Of a DNA stretch of 64,000 nt, positions 32,843 to 42,139 are shown in pieces (position 1 is the stretch's first letter; the number at the start of each line of letters is the position of its first letter). A program made the position numbers and the translations under genes. The notes below the pieces were generated by a model. The model had not been told where the DNA came from. It saw only the letters and a program-made list of their open reading frames with translations, and made no database searches. Source of the DNA: Paraburkholderia adhaesiva (GTDB lineage: Bacteria > Pseudomonadota > Gammaproteobacteria > Burkholderiales > Burkholderiaceae); NCBI RefSeq assembly GCF_021390575.1, contig NZ_JAJEJQ010000002.1, positions 186,001 through 250,000 of the forward strand, given 5' to 3'.

Positions 32843-35293
32843 ATGACCGCGCATCTCGAGTTCGACCAGTTGCAGAGCAGCGCCGAAGCGCTGCGCCGTT
32901 CCATCTCCAATCGCCTGATGTATGGCGTCGGCAAGGACGCTGTCACGGCTCTTCCGGCGGACTGGCTGCATGCCGCGGCGCTCGCCGTGCGCGATCGCCT
33001 CGTCCAACGCTGGATGGTCACCACGCGCCGCCAGTACGAGCAGGACGTGAAGCGCGTCTATTACCTGTCGATGGAATTCCTGATCGGCCGCACGTTCTCC
33101 AACGCGCTGCTCGCACTCGGCATCTACGATCAGATGAAAGAGGCGCTCGCCGATGTCGGTGTCGACATGGAATCGATCCTCGATCTGGAACCTGACGCCG
33201 CACTCGGCAACGGCGGCCTCGGGCGCCTCGCGGCGTGCTTTCTCGACTCGATGGCGACGCTGGGCATTCCGGGCTTCGGCTACGGCATTCGCTACGACTA
33301 CGGCATGTTCCGGCAGCAGATCGTAGATGGCGAGCAGGTCGAAGCTCCCGATTACTGGCTGCGCGCGGGCAATCCGTGGGAGTTTCAGCGGCCCGAGGTG
33401 CAGTACAAGGTGCACTTTGGCGGACGTACCGTGCGGCGCGACGGTCACGTCGAATGGCTCGACACGCAACACGTCAATGCGATGGCCTACGACACCGTGA
33501 TCCCCGGCTACGCGACCGACGCCACGAACACGCTGCGCCTGTGGTCCGCGCGCGCCGACGAAGAACTCGATCTCTCGGCGTTCAATCAGGGCGACTATCA
33601 GCGTGCGGTGGAGTCGCGCAACATCTCCGAGAACGTCTCGCGCCTGCTTTATCCCGACGATTCGACGGTGGCCGGGCGCGAGTTGCGACTTCGTCAGGAG
33701 TACTTCTTCGTCTGTGCGACGATGCAGGATCTGATTCGCCGCTACCTGCGCACGCACAGCACGCTGGCGCGCTTCTCGGACAAAGTCACCGTGCATCTGA
33801 ACGACACGCACCCGGTGCTCGCGATCCCCGAGTTGATCCGCCTGCTCGTAGACGTCCATCGCATGCCGTGGGACGAGGCGATCGGCAATATCCGGCGCGT
33901 GTTCTCGTACACGAATCACACGCTGATGCCGGAAGCACTGGAAACCTGGGATGTCGAACTATTGGGGCGGCTTTTGCCGCGGCATCTGCAGATCATCTAC
34001 GACATCAACGCCGCTTTCCTCGACGAGGCGAGCGACAAGGGCGCGCACGATCTCGACATGATTCGCCGCATGTCGCTCGTTGATGAATCCGGCCAGCGAC
34101 GCGTACGCATGGCCCATCTGGCGATTGTCGCGAGCCATAAGGTCAATGGCGTTTCGAAGCTGCATTCGCAACTGATGCAGCGCGATATCTTCGCCGATTT
34201 CGCGCGACTCTATCCCGATCGCTTCACGAACGTCACGAACGGCATTACGCCGCGCCGCTGGCTCGGGCAGTCGAATCCGCCGCTCGCGCGGCTCATCGAC
34301 GAGAACATCGGCACGAAATGGCGCACCGACTTGACTGAACTGGCGGGGCTGCGCGGGCTATGCGGCGATTCGGCCTTCGAAGCCGCGTTTCGTGCCGCGA
34401 AGCGCTGCAACAAGGTTCGTCTCGCGCAACGAGCCAAGCTGCGCACCGGCATGGTGTTCGATCCGGACGCGCTCTTCGACATGCAGGTCAAGCGTATCCA
34501 CGAATACAAGCGTCAGCTGCTCAACGTGCTGCATGTGATCGTGCGTTATAACCGCATCGTCGCGGAGCCGCAGCGCGACTGGGTGCCACGCGTGGTGCTG
34601 TTCGCGGGCAAGGCGGCGTCCGCGTATCGGATGGCGAAGACCATCATCAAGCTCATCAACGACGTGGCCGCGAAGGTGAACAACGATCCCGTGGTGGGCG
34701 AACGGCTCAAAGTATTGTTCGTGCCGAATTACGGCGTGAGCATCGCCGAGTTGATGATTCCCGCCGCCGACCTTTCCGAGCAGATTTCGACTGCCGGCAC
34801 GGAGGCGTCGGGCACGGGCAACATGAAGCTCGCGCTAAACGGCGCGCTGACGATCGGCACGCTCGACGGCGCGAACATCGAGATCGGCGAATCGGTGGGA
34901 CAGGAGAACATCTTTATCTTCGGCAACACCGCGGAGCAGGTGAATGCGCTGCGCGCGGCGGGCTACCGGCCGCGCCAGATCTACGAGGAGAACGCCGAAT
35001 TGCGCAACGCGCTGGACCAGATTCGCACGGGCTTTTTCTCGCCGGACGATCCCGCACGCTTCTCCGAAATCTTCCACACGCTAGTGGATTGGGGCGACCA
35101 CTATCTCGTGCTCGCCGATTTCGCGGCGTTCGTCGCGGCTCAGGAGGCCGTCGATCGCCGTTTCGTCGACGTGCCGGGCTGGACCGCGAGCGCCATCGCG
35201 AATGTGGCGGGCGTGGGGCAGTTTTCGTCGGATCGCGCGATTGCTGAATACGCGCGCGATATCTGGAGCGTCAAGCCGATCAATATGGGCTAG
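32843..35293 (+). CDS. glgP: Glycogen/starch/alpha-glucan phosphorylase
   Basis: GlgP releases glucose 1-phosphate from glycogen with PLP. The 816-residue protein begins MTAHLEFDQLQSSAEALRRS and carries KRVYYLSMEFLIGRTFSNAL, ALGNGGLGRLAACFLDSMA, GYGIRYDYGMFRQ, KVTVHLNDTHPVLAIPELIR and the PLP region EASGTGNMKLALNGALTIGT. Length is typical. There are no other glg genes next to it, so glycogen genes must be elsewhere. Confidence 0.96.
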   Translation: MTAHLEFDQLQSSAEALRRSISNRLMYGVGKDAVTALPADWLHAAALAVRDRLVQRWMVTTRRQYEQDVKRVYYLSMEFLIGRTFSNALLALGIYDQMKEALADVGVDMESILDLEPDAALGNGGLGRLAACFLDSMATLGIPGFGYGIRYDYGMFRQQIVDGEQVEAPDYWLRAGNPWEFQRPEVQYKVHFGGRTVRRDGHVEWLDTQHVNAMAYDTVIPGYATDATNTLRLWSARADEELDLSAFNQGDYQRAVESRNISENVSRLLYPDDSTVAGRELRLRQEYFFVCATMQDLIRRYLRTHSTLARFSDKVTVHLNDTHPVLAIPELIRLLVDVHRMPWDEAIGNIRRVFSYTNHTLMPEALETWDVELLGRLLPRHLQIIYDINAAFLDEASDKGAHDLDMIRRMSLVDESGQRRVRMAHLAIVASHKVNGVSKLHSQLMQRDIFADFARLYPDRFTNVTNGITPRRWLGQSNPPLARLIDENIGTKWRTDLTELAGLRGLCGDSAFEAAFRAAKRCNKVRLAQRAKLRTGMVFDPDALFDMQVKRIHEYKRQLLNVLHVIVRYNRIVAEPQRDWVPRVVLFAGKAASAYRMAKTIIKLINDVAAKVNNDPVVGERLKVLFVPNYGVSIAELMIPAADLSEQISTAGTEASGTGNMKLALNGALTIGTLDGANIEIGESVGQENIFIFGNTAEQVNALRAAGYRPRQIYEENAELRNALDQIRTGFFSPDDPARFSEIFHTLVDWGDHYLVLADFAAFVAAQEAVDRRFVDVPGWTASAIANVAGVGQFSSDRAIAEYARDIWSVKPINMG

Positions 35294-35310
35294 GGTGCTG
35301 CCCGTCGCAT

Positions 35311-35727
35311 TTACCGTCCGTTCGGCGCGCTGGAACGTGTCGTCGCGCTTTCGCCGTGACTTGCCTTTGCAAAGCGCACGGCCTTTTCGACGCGTTCGAC
35401 GAACATGGGGTCGAGACTCGTCAGCGCTTCGCGCCGCTCCTTACCCGTCACGACGATCAGTCGATGCGTGATGTCCTGGCTGTACCACGTGAGTATCCCG
35501 ATCACGAACACCATGAGCCCGCACACGAACGCGGTCGGCGAGTCGAGCAAGTAACCTCCCACACCGAGTATGGCGCCACTTGTGCTCAGGCAGATGGGTA
35601 CGACGTGGTTGCGGCGGACGGTGACGATCTGCAGATCGTCGATGTCGCGAAGCGGGAAAACCTGGCCCGCAACCGAAAGTGCGGCGCGCGTGACTGAAAC
35701 ACCGGCCTCGTTAAAAGGTAGTTCCAT
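35311..35727 (-). CDS. DUF6232-like membrane protein
   Basis: The 138-residue protein begins with a soluble part, VSVTRAALSVAGQVFPLRDI, then two adjacent hydrophobic spans (about 43-82) and a soluble C-terminus with HRLIVVTGKERREALTS. This layout matches DUF6232 proteins of unknown function. It is convergent with glgP. Confidence 0.65.
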   Translation of the reverse strand: MELPFNEAGVSVTRAALSVAGQVFPLRDIDDLQIVTVRRNHVVPICLSTSGAILGVGGYLLDSPTAFVCGLMVFVIGILTWYSQDITHRLIVVTGKERREALTSLDPMFVERVEKAVRFAKASHGESATTRSSAPNGR

Positions 35728-36149
35728 CGATTCCAGAGATGCGAGGGGAATGTGGGCAGGTTAGCAGAAATCCGTCCCTGATCTCATCCCCGAACGAAAA
35801 GCGGATCCGCCAATGTCACGGCAACTTCGCGGTAACGTTTACGCGGTATAGATTCGCGATCTCACTCTTGCCGCTCCGGAACATCTGACAAAACCTGGTT
35901 TGACCGCTCAAGACTTCATGTTCGATAGAGAAGTTGCCTCCACAATATTCGGCGACGGCTTATGTGTTCATTTCCGGCTAGACGCGGAACCAGAACTCAA
36001 GTAGTTTGACGCTTCTGCCGGCCGTTACGATTAGTCCGCCTCGCAGTGAAGTGAAACATTGCCAGATTTTTGAAATGAGTTTGTTTTCATTTCTTTGAAT
36101 TGCGTTGATGTCCTGCTTCACTGAACAATCCAGAATTATGCGAGGCATT
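35728..36149. other. Intergenic stretch upstream of the fecR-like gene
   Basis: I see no gene in these 420 bases. They are AT-richer than the flanks and should contain the promoter of the fecR-ompA-chase2 operon. Confidence 0.5.
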
Positions 36150-36289
36150 ATGGACAACAAAGAATTTTCGATTCATCAGTCGATAACGCCGGTACATAGC
36201 AAGGTCTTTTGCTATGGCTTGCTTCTCGCCTTTGGGTGCATTTCGTCTATCGATGCCTATGCCGCAGATGCGATCGGCATAATTAAAAC
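36150..36289 (+). pseudogene. FecR-domain gene, 5' part, cut by an IS
   Basis: The ATG at 36150 follows GAGG. The protein starts MDNKEFSIHQSITPVHSKVF, has a hydrophobic export signal (CYGLLLAFGCISSIDAYA) and then ADAIGIIKT, where the IS begins at 36290. Removing the IS and one AAC target copy joins IIKT to VKGSVHIERTG in frame with the 3' part at 37574. Confidence 0.9.
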
Positions 36290-36350
36290 AGAGGTGGCCT
36301 CACTCGTTCGGACAGTCATCTGAGATTTTTAAGTGGAACGTCCGAGGCAA

Positions 36351-37181
36351 TCATGCTGCCGATTTGATCGCAGGCAGCGTCGCGAAGTATGCCTCATCCG
36401 GGGTCTGATCCGCCAGGCTCGAATGGGGCCGTTTCCGGTTGTACAGCTCGACGTATTCGCCGATGGAGCGCCGGGCATGGCTGACCGACTCGTACGCTTT
36501 CAGGTAGACCTCTTCGTACTTGATGCTGCGCCACACCCGTTCGACGAACACGTTGTCGCGCCAGGCCCCTTTGCCGTCCATCGACAGCCGCACGCCCCGG
36601 CTCAGCACCGCCTCGGTGAACGCGCCCGCCGTGAACTGGCTACCCTGATCGGTGTTCACGATGTCGGGCAGTCCGTAGCGGGCGAACGCCTCTTCCAGCG
36701 CCTCGACGGCGTGCGTGGCTTCCAGCGTGATGGCGACCCGGTACGCGAGAATCTTGCGGCTCGCCCAGTCCACCACTGCCGTCAGGTACACGAAGCCGCG
36801 CGCCATCGGAATGTACGTCGTGTCGAGGGCGAACACCTGATTGGCACGCTCGATCTTCATGCCGCGCAGCAGGTACGGCCAGATCTTGTGCTGCGCGTTG
36901 CGGCGGCTCGTGTTCGGCTTGCAGTACAGCGCCTCGACGCCCATGCGCTTCATCAGCGTGCGTACGCGACGGCGACCCACCTCATGGCCTTCCCGGCGCA
37001 ACAGGCGCGCCAGCATCCGCGCCCCTGCAAATGGGAACTCCATGTGCAGTTCGTCGATTCGCCGCATCAGCAACTGATCGACCTCGCTGACCGGCTGCGC
37101 CCGGTAATATGCGCTCGATCTCGCGATGCCAACCAGTCGCGTCTGTCGCGAAACCGGCAGCGCATGCGTACAGTCAATCAT
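36351..37181 (-). CDS. IS3-family transposase orfB, DDE integrase core (copy 1)
   Basis: The 276-residue catalytic subunit has an HTH_21-type stretch [20 protein letters not shown], then the integrase core. First Asp is in [20 protein letters not shown], second in [16 protein letters not shown], and the Glu region is [20 protein letters not shown], completing DDE. The ATG at 37181 overlaps the orfA stop by four bases. In IS3 elements active transposase is usually an OrfAB fusion made by -1 frameshifting; orfB frame is open upstream to 37355, allowing this. Confidence 0.93.
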   Translation of the reverse strand: MIDCTHALPVSRQTRLVGIARSSAYYRAQPVSEVDQLLMRRIDELHMEFPFAGARMLARLLRREGHEVGRRRVRTLMKRMGVEALYCKPNTSRRNAQHKIWPYLLRGMKIERANQVFALDTTYIPMARGFVYLTAVVDWASRKILAYRVAITLEATHAVEALEEAFARYGLPDIVNTDQGSQFTAGAFTEAVLSRGVRLSMDGKGAWRDNVFVERVWRSIKYEEVYLKAYESVSHARRSIGEYVELYNRKRPHSSLADQTPDEAYFATLPAIKSAA

Positions 37182-37486
37182 CGCTTTGCGCTCAGCAGTC
37201 CGGCTTTGCCGAGCGCTCCTGACAAAAAATCGTTCTCCAGCGTCAACTGCCCGATCTTCGCGTGCAGCGTTTTCACGTCCACCGGCGGATCGCTCGACGG
37301 TGCACCTGTCGCACCAAACACGTCTGCCGCACGCTCCTGCAACTGCCGCTTCCATTCCGTGATCTGGTTCGGATGTACATCAAACTGCTGTGCCAGTTCG
37401 GCCAGCGTGCGCTCACCTTTGACCGCTGCCAGTGCCACTTTCGCTTTGAACGCCGCTGAGTGCGTCCGTCGGGTTCTCTTCGTCAT
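37178..37486 (-). CDS. IS3-family orfA (copy 1)
   Basis: The 102-residue protein has the HTH of IS3 Orf[21 protein letters not shown] followed by [20 protein letters not shown], and a Leu-zipper-like end ([20 protein letters not shown]). It binds the IS ends and is fused to OrfB by frameshift in active elements. Confidence 0.92.
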   Translation of the reverse strand: MTKRTRRTHSAAFKAKVALAAVKGERTLAELAQQFDVHPNQITEWKRQLQERAADVFGATGAPSSDPPVDVKTLHAKIGQLTLENDFLSGALGKAGLLSAKR

Positions 37487-37573
37487 TTCCTCGGTTCCTT
37501 TGCCAGCATTATCGCTGGCTCAGGCCCCGGCCAAACCACTTATCCGACTGTCCGAATTTGCGCGGCCACCTCT

Positions 37574-37946
37574 AACCGTCAAAGGCAGCGTGCACATCGA
37601 GCGAACCGGGCAGACGCAGAATGTCACCGTCGGCAGCGAGCTTTATAACAATGATCGTGTCGTGACCGGTCCCGCGTCGGCCGTCGGAATTACGCTGCGC
37701 GACAACACCTTGCTGACCGAGGGCGCCAATTCTCTTCTCGACCTCAACAAATTCGCCTTCGACACGACGACGCATGCGGGTGCGCTCGATGTGTCGATCA
37801 AGCGCGGCTCGCTCGCAGTAGTCGACGGCAAGCTCGCGAAAACAAATCCGGAGTCTGTGCGTTACAGCACACCCACGACCACATTGGGCGTGCGTGGCAC
37901 GGAATTCATCATCGAAGTAGGCGGAGATGGGGAGGGGCATCGTTGA
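37574..37946 (+). pseudogene. FecR-domain gene, 3' part
   Basis: The frame resumes after the IS as VKGSVHIERTGQTQNVTVGS, then GITLRDNTLLTEGANSLLDL, HAGALDVSIKRGSLAVVDGK and TTTLGVRGTEFIIEV, the FecR-domain beta repeat. The stop overlaps the start of the next gene. The intact protein would be about 170 residues, exported, and operon-linked to the OmpA lipoprotein and CHASE2 protein. Confidence 0.9.
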
Positions 37947-38560
37947 AGACGATAAGCGGGAGACGTCGCCTGAACGGCGCTACAGCGTGTGGCATGCTCG
38001 CCATCCTTGGCGGATGTAGTTCGGTTCAGGACAAGATCACCTTGTTGCCGGATCCCGATGGCAGCGTGGGCGGGGTCATCGTAACGAGCGGGAAGAACAA
38101 GCAAGTGATCGACGAGCCTTATGCGCGCGCCGAAGTCAAGACAAACGGCACCATCGAAAAAGCAGCCGACAACAAGTCCAGCGTGCAGACCCACTATGGC
38201 GATCTGCTGGCCGCTGCGCCTCCGCGGCCGCAGACGTTCACCATCAATTTCGTGTTCGACTCCGCCACCCAATTGGCGCCCGATTCCGCGGCAACGGTCG
38301 CAAAGCTTAAGGCTGTGCTCGCGAACTGGCCAGCGCCGCGCCTCATGGTCGTCGGGCATACCGATCTGGCGGGCTCGCAGGAATTCAATGACCAGCTCTC
38401 ATTGCGCCGCGCACAGAGCGTGGCGTCATTTCTGGAAAAGCAAGGTATCCCTGCCCGACAAATCGAAGTCGCGGGACGAGGCAAGCGCGAGCCGCTCGTG
38501 CGCACGGCAGACGGCGTGCCCAATCAGATGAACCGGCGCGCGGTCATTACCATTCAATGA
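37943..38560 (+). CDS. OmpA-family lipoprotein
   Basis: The 205-residue protein starts at TTG (TTGA overlap with the previous stop). It has a lipobox (MLAILGGCSS), a linker, and a C-terminal OmpA-like peptidoglycan-binding domain (about 95-205): FTINFVFDSATQLAPDSAAT, VVGHTDLAGSQEFNDQLSLR, RAQSVASFLEKQGIPARQIE and GRGKREPL ... NRRAVITI. It should tether the outer membrane to peptidoglycan. With the FecR gene cut by the IS, its expression may depend on a downstream promoter. Confidence 0.9.
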   Translation: MKTISGRRRLNGATACGMLAILGGCSSVQDKITLLPDPDGSVGGVIVTSGKNKQVIDEPYARAEVKTNGTIEKAADNKSSVQTHYGDLLAAAPPRPQTFTINFVFDSATQLAPDSAATVAKLKAVLANWPAPRLMVVGHTDLAGSQEFNDQLSLRRAQSVASFLEKQGIPARQIEVAGRGKREPLVRTADGVPNQMNRRAVITIQ

Positions 38561-38579
38561 GCGGCGCGACCTCATCGAA

Positions 38580-40127
38580 ATGAAACGCCACCGCGACGCC
38601 CTATTCACTGTCCTCAGGAATATGATGCGGGCGCAAAAGGGACGCCCCTGGGCGCTCGCGGTCCTGCTCGCCCTTGTCCTGTTCGACCTGTGCAGCGAAT
38701 GGCCCAACAACTTACCGCGCCCGTTCTTTCTCAATACGATAAATGACGTGCTGCCGGATACGTTCGGATCGGCGCGCCAGCTTTTGTTTGACCAGTTTCA
38801 GCGCCGCAATCCACGCATTCCCGCGACGCAGCCGGTGACTATCGTCGAGATCGATGACAAGACGCTCGAATCGTTCGGCCAATGGCCCTGGCCGCGCAAC
38901 CGGCTGGCAAAACTCATCGACATGATCGCCGCGAAAAAGCCGCTCGCCATCGGTATCGACGTGTACATGCCGGAACCCGATCAAACTTCGCCCGACAAAG
39001 TGGCCGACAATTTGCCGCCCGATGCAGCGGCGCTCGCCATGCAATTGCGCGCACTGCCGAGTCACGAGCGCATTCTCGCCACATCGTTGCGCGCGTCGCC
39101 GTCCATCCTCGGCGCGGCGGCGTTCGATCACGCTACCTCCACGACCAGCACGGACATGCTGAGCGCGCCGGTTCTCGTGCATGGTGCCGACCCGCTCGGC
39201 AGCGTGCACCGCTTCAACAACGTGCTGGCCAGCCTGCCGGAACTGCAGGGCGCAGCGCATGGCCAGGCCATGCTCAACGTGGCGCTGGAGCAAGGCACTG
39301 TGAGGCGTTTTCCGATTGTCATGGGCCTCGGCGACAAACTGGTACCGAGCCTGCCGATCGAGGTCCTGCGCGTAGCGACTGGCTCGCCGGCGGTCGACGT
39401 GTACGCCGATACGTCGGGCGTGCAGGCGGTAGGCGTCGCGGACGTACAGGTGCCCACGCAGTCCAACGGTGACATCTGGCTGCATTTCGCGTCGATCCAG
39501 TCGACCGGACAACGCTACGTGTCGGCAGGCGACATTCTGCGAGGTACCGTCGATGCGGATCGTATCCGCAACAAACTGATCCTGGTCGGTCTCACCGGCA
39601 CCGGTCTGACCGATATGCGCACGACCGCGCTAGGCGAACTGGTGCCCGGCATCGAGATTCAAGCACAAGTCATCGAGACGATTTTTGAAGGCCGTTACCT
39701 GCGGCGGCCACTCTGGCTGATCTGGGTCGAGACGGGCTTTATTTTGGCGGCCGGATTGCTGTTCATCTGGTACGTGCCGCGCGGAGGCACCCGGTTTGCC
39801 GCCTTCATGCACACCGTGCCAAAGGCTTCCGCTGTCATCGGAATCAGCCTGAACGTGGTGACTCTTTCCGTCTGCTTTATCGCGTTCAAGTATTTCGGTT
39901 TTCTCGTAGATGCGGCGTCCATCTTCATCATTCTTTCTGCGGTCATGAGTAGCTTTTTCTCTATTACTCTGACCGACCCGTCAACCCAGAGCGGAACGCA
40001 CGCGGCCAGTACGAAGGCCGCAGAGGCGTTCGATCACCGCGGTAATGTGGCTGGTGAAGCGTTGACCCGCGGACGGCCAGGGGTGCTTCCACTCGCTGAA
40101 AAGGCTTCCGATTTCGACGAGCGGTAG
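38580..40127 (+). CDS. CHASE2-domain membrane protein without output domain
   Basis: The 515-residue protein has an N-terminal membrane span (PWALAVLLALVLFDL), a large periplasmic CHASE2 domain (about 45-360; VTIVEIDDKTLESFGQWPWP, AIGIDVYMPEPDQ, LVGLTGTGLTDMRTTALGEL, PGIEIQAQVIETIFEG) and three further spans to about 465. CHASE2 proteins usually continue into an adenylate cyclase or kinase. This one ends in a short tail with GVLPLAEKASDFDER, so no catalytic output is present. It forms an operon with fecR-like and ompA-like genes, a common set. Confidence 0.88.
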   Translation: MKRHRDALFTVLRNMMRAQKGRPWALAVLLALVLFDLCSEWPNNLPRPFFLNTINDVLPDTFGSARQLLFDQFQRRNPRIPATQPVTIVEIDDKTLESFGQWPWPRNRLAKLIDMIAAKKPLAIGIDVYMPEPDQTSPDKVADNLPPDAAALAMQLRALPSHERILATSLRASPSILGAAAFDHATSTTSTDMLSAPVLVHGADPLGSVHRFNNVLASLPELQGAAHGQAMLNVALEQGTVRRFPIVMGLGDKLVPSLPIEVLRVATGSPAVDVYADTSGVQAVGVADVQVPTQSNGDIWLHFASIQSTGQRYVSAGDILRGTVDADRIRNKLILVGLTGTGLTDMRTTALGELVPGIEIQAQVIETIFEGRYLRRPLWLIWVETGFILAAGLLFIWYVPRGGTRFAAFMHTVPKASAVIGISLNVVTLSVCFIAFKYFGFLVDAASIFIILSAVMSSFFSITLTDPSTQSGTHAASTKAAEAFDHRGNVAGEALTRGRPGVLPLAEKASDFDER

Positions 40128-40422
40128 GGGCTGAACGTGCAAGTGGGCACCGCGATCGAGTGACCCGTCCGATGCGGGAAAACGAGCCTGACTATTCGGT
40201 GCATCGTGCACTAGTGTTTTTGCACACGGAGCAGATGTTTCGTCCGCACAAGTTGAGGCATCAAAGCGGCCTGCGTCATTGTATGAACGGTGGTGTGCCC
40301 GGGAAACGGTTTCTGATCCGTGTCGCCCTGAATCTGGCGCTGGCAACACGTTTCCAGTAAGCAGCAGATCTACCTGCGCGTCCGGACCGACGCCTGGCTT
40401 CCGTCATCAGGGGGCAGACTCC

Positions 40423-41181
40423 ATGAACGCAACATTCAAGCGTATCGGTCTGAATACGCTCCTGGCCGGCTCATTGTCCATGTTCGTAGCGACCGTTCAC
40501 GCAGCGGATATCGCGGTCATGAGCGACAGCCCGCTCGAGCCTGCATTGACGAAGGTGGTCGACCTTTATCGCCAACAGACCCATAACTCTGTGAGACTGG
40601 TGTTCGACCCATCGCCCGCTGTAAAGAAAAGGATTGAAGACGGCGAAGCAGCCGACGTGGTTATCGTCCAGCCGGACTTTGCGGACGATCTTGCGAAATC
40701 GGGCAAGGTCAGTGTCGGGGACAGGCCGATCATCGCTCACGTTGGCATCGGCCTCGGTAACCGCAAGGAGGCTCCGTCGTACGATATTTCGACCGTCGAT
40801 AAATTCAGGAGTACTTTGCTAGGTGCTGATCTTATCGTCTTTAACAGCGTTAAATCCGGGCAAGCATTTGAAAACGCACTCGAGCGGCTCGGAATTGCAG
40901 AAACGCTTAAACCGAAGATTTTGCGCACGACACCCAACGGGATCTTTGAGCCGGTGCTAGAAGGCAAGGGCAACGATGTGGTGGCGGGTACGATACCGCT
41001 CATCGAAACAACACCCGGAATAAAGTTACTCGGCGCTCTTCCGGGCGATCTCCAGAGCACGCTCACATACACTGCGGTGATCATGGCGAACACGACGCAA
41101 CGCGATACAGCTGAAGGGTTCATCAAGTTCCTTGTCTCGCAAGCGGCCAAGGAGGCTTTCGCCGCGAACGGCGCCAAGTGA
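40423..41181 (+). CDS. Periplasmic substrate-binding protein, ModA/type 2 PBP family
   Basis: The 252-residue protein has a signal peptide (ending VATVHAADI) and a type 2 periplasmic binding fold: DIAVMSDSPLEPALTKVVDL, EDGEAADVVIVQPDFADDLA, LIVFNSVKSGQAFENALERL and VVAGTIPLIE. It resembles ModA-like molybdate-binding relatives often annotated as substrate-binding domain proteins. No permease or ATPase gene is adjacent, so the ligand is unknown. Confidence 0.82.
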   Translation: MNATFKRIGLNTLLAGSLSMFVATVHAADIAVMSDSPLEPALTKVVDLYRQQTHNSVRLVFDPSPAVKKRIEDGEAADVVIVQPDFADDLAKSGKVSVGDRPIIAHVGIGLGNRKEAPSYDISTVDKFRSTLLGADLIVFNSVKSGQAFENALERLGIAETLKPKILRTTPNGIFEPVLEGKGNDVVAGTIPLIETTPGIKLLGALPGDLQSTLTYTAVIMANTTQRDTAEGFIKFLVSQAAKEAFAANGAK

Positions 41182-41277
41182 ATTAACGATTCGATGTATG
41201 ACTCAGCCCCGAGCATCGTGCAGCACTTCGATTGCGAGGGTTTACCGCTCCACCGACAGGCAGGAGGCCATCGTCCT

Positions 41278-41694
41278 ATGCACGAAATCAGCGGTATTGT
41301 TCGCGGGTTTATCGAGGAAGTCTTGAATGAAGGGCGGCTCGATGCCGCTGACCGGTTTTTCTGGGAGGACGCGGTCGAGGAGGTGCCGTTCCCGGGCCAG
41401 GGCCCCGGCGTCGAGGGCCTCAAGGACGTCGTGCGAGGGATGCGGGCCGCGTTCCCGGACATGCACTGGGTGATCGAGGAACAACTCACCGAAGGTGAGC
41501 GCGTGCTGACTCGCTTCGAGTGGACGGGTACTCATCGGGAAGCGTTCCTCGGCATACCGGCTACGGGGCGGAGCGTAAAGGTATGGGGTATGGTCATCGA
41601 CCGCTTTCAGGAAAAGCGGATCAAGGAAACTCGCATCATCATGGACACGCTTGGATTGATGATGCAACTCGGTGCCGTTTCCGCTCCGGGGTGA
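41278..41694 (+). CDS. SnoaL-like / ester cyclase family protein
   Basis: The 138-residue protein has the SnoaL fold pattern: IVRGFIEEVLNEGRLDAADR, VEGLKDVVRGMRAAFPDMHW, VLTRFEWTGTHREAFLGIPA and IDRFQEKRIKETRIIMD. Members include polyketide cyclases and many proteins with unknown substrates. AGGAGG precedes the ATG at 41278; an ATG at 41194 would add an unrelated leader. Confidence 0.82.
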   Translation: MHEISGIVRGFIEEVLNEGRLDAADRFFWEDAVEEVPFPGQGPGVEGLKDVVRGMRAAFPDMHWVIEEQLTEGERVLTRFEWTGTHREAFLGIPATGRSVKVWGMVIDRFQEKRIKETRIIMDTLGLMMQLGAVSAPG

Positions 41695-42139
41695 TGAAAA
41701 GCGGGATGGCTAGGCGCGGGTTGGCTGGTATGGCGGCGCGGATGAGCGCCGGCATACCCGAAGCTGTTGTCGAATGGGTGTGGGGCGAATTACCGAAGGG
41801 GGGCGACAGTCGCTACTCGTCCCCCACAAGTCCACTTAGAACCAAAAAAGTTCCTTGCGGCTTTCCGGGGGAGACAGCTTGCGGACAGGCTATAGCCGGC
41901 GGTGGATTCAACCGGTCGATGCAACGATTTGGTTAAATCGCTCCCGGCCTTCGCGGACGAAATACTCCGCGGGGCGGAACACGCTCGTCGACGCGCTCGA
42001 TGCCCCCGTCACGGTGGGCAGCGCCCACCGCAGCATTTCGAATTGCCAAAACGCCGCTAGCGGCTCTCCGCGAGTGCGGCGGCGCGAATAAGGTGCGGCG
42101 CGCCAGTCGGCGAACACAGCACGACTTGCGCAAAGCACC
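41695..42139. other. Intergenic stretch without a supported gene
   Basis: Convergent gap between the SnoaL-like gene and the enoyl-CoA hydratase gene. Short frames translate to Arg/Gly-rich sequence without a match. I see no clear terminator. Confidence 0.45.

Larger units (their letters stand above)
36290..37573 (-). mobile_element. IS3-family insertion sequence, copy 1 (1284 bp)
   Basis: The ends are AGAGGTGGCC inverted repeats, with further matches in TTCGGACAGTC. A 3-base target duplication AAC flanks it (36287-36289 and 37574-37576). It encodes the overlapping orfA/orfB pair on the minus strand and is identical in the compared parts to copy 2 at 48164. Confidence 0.95.

Noticed and set aside
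36333..37946. Large plus-strand frame of 537 codons across the IS and the FecR 3' part
   Set aside because: It is antisense to the transposase and only appears to fuse with the FecR frame by chance; the real FecR start is at 36150.
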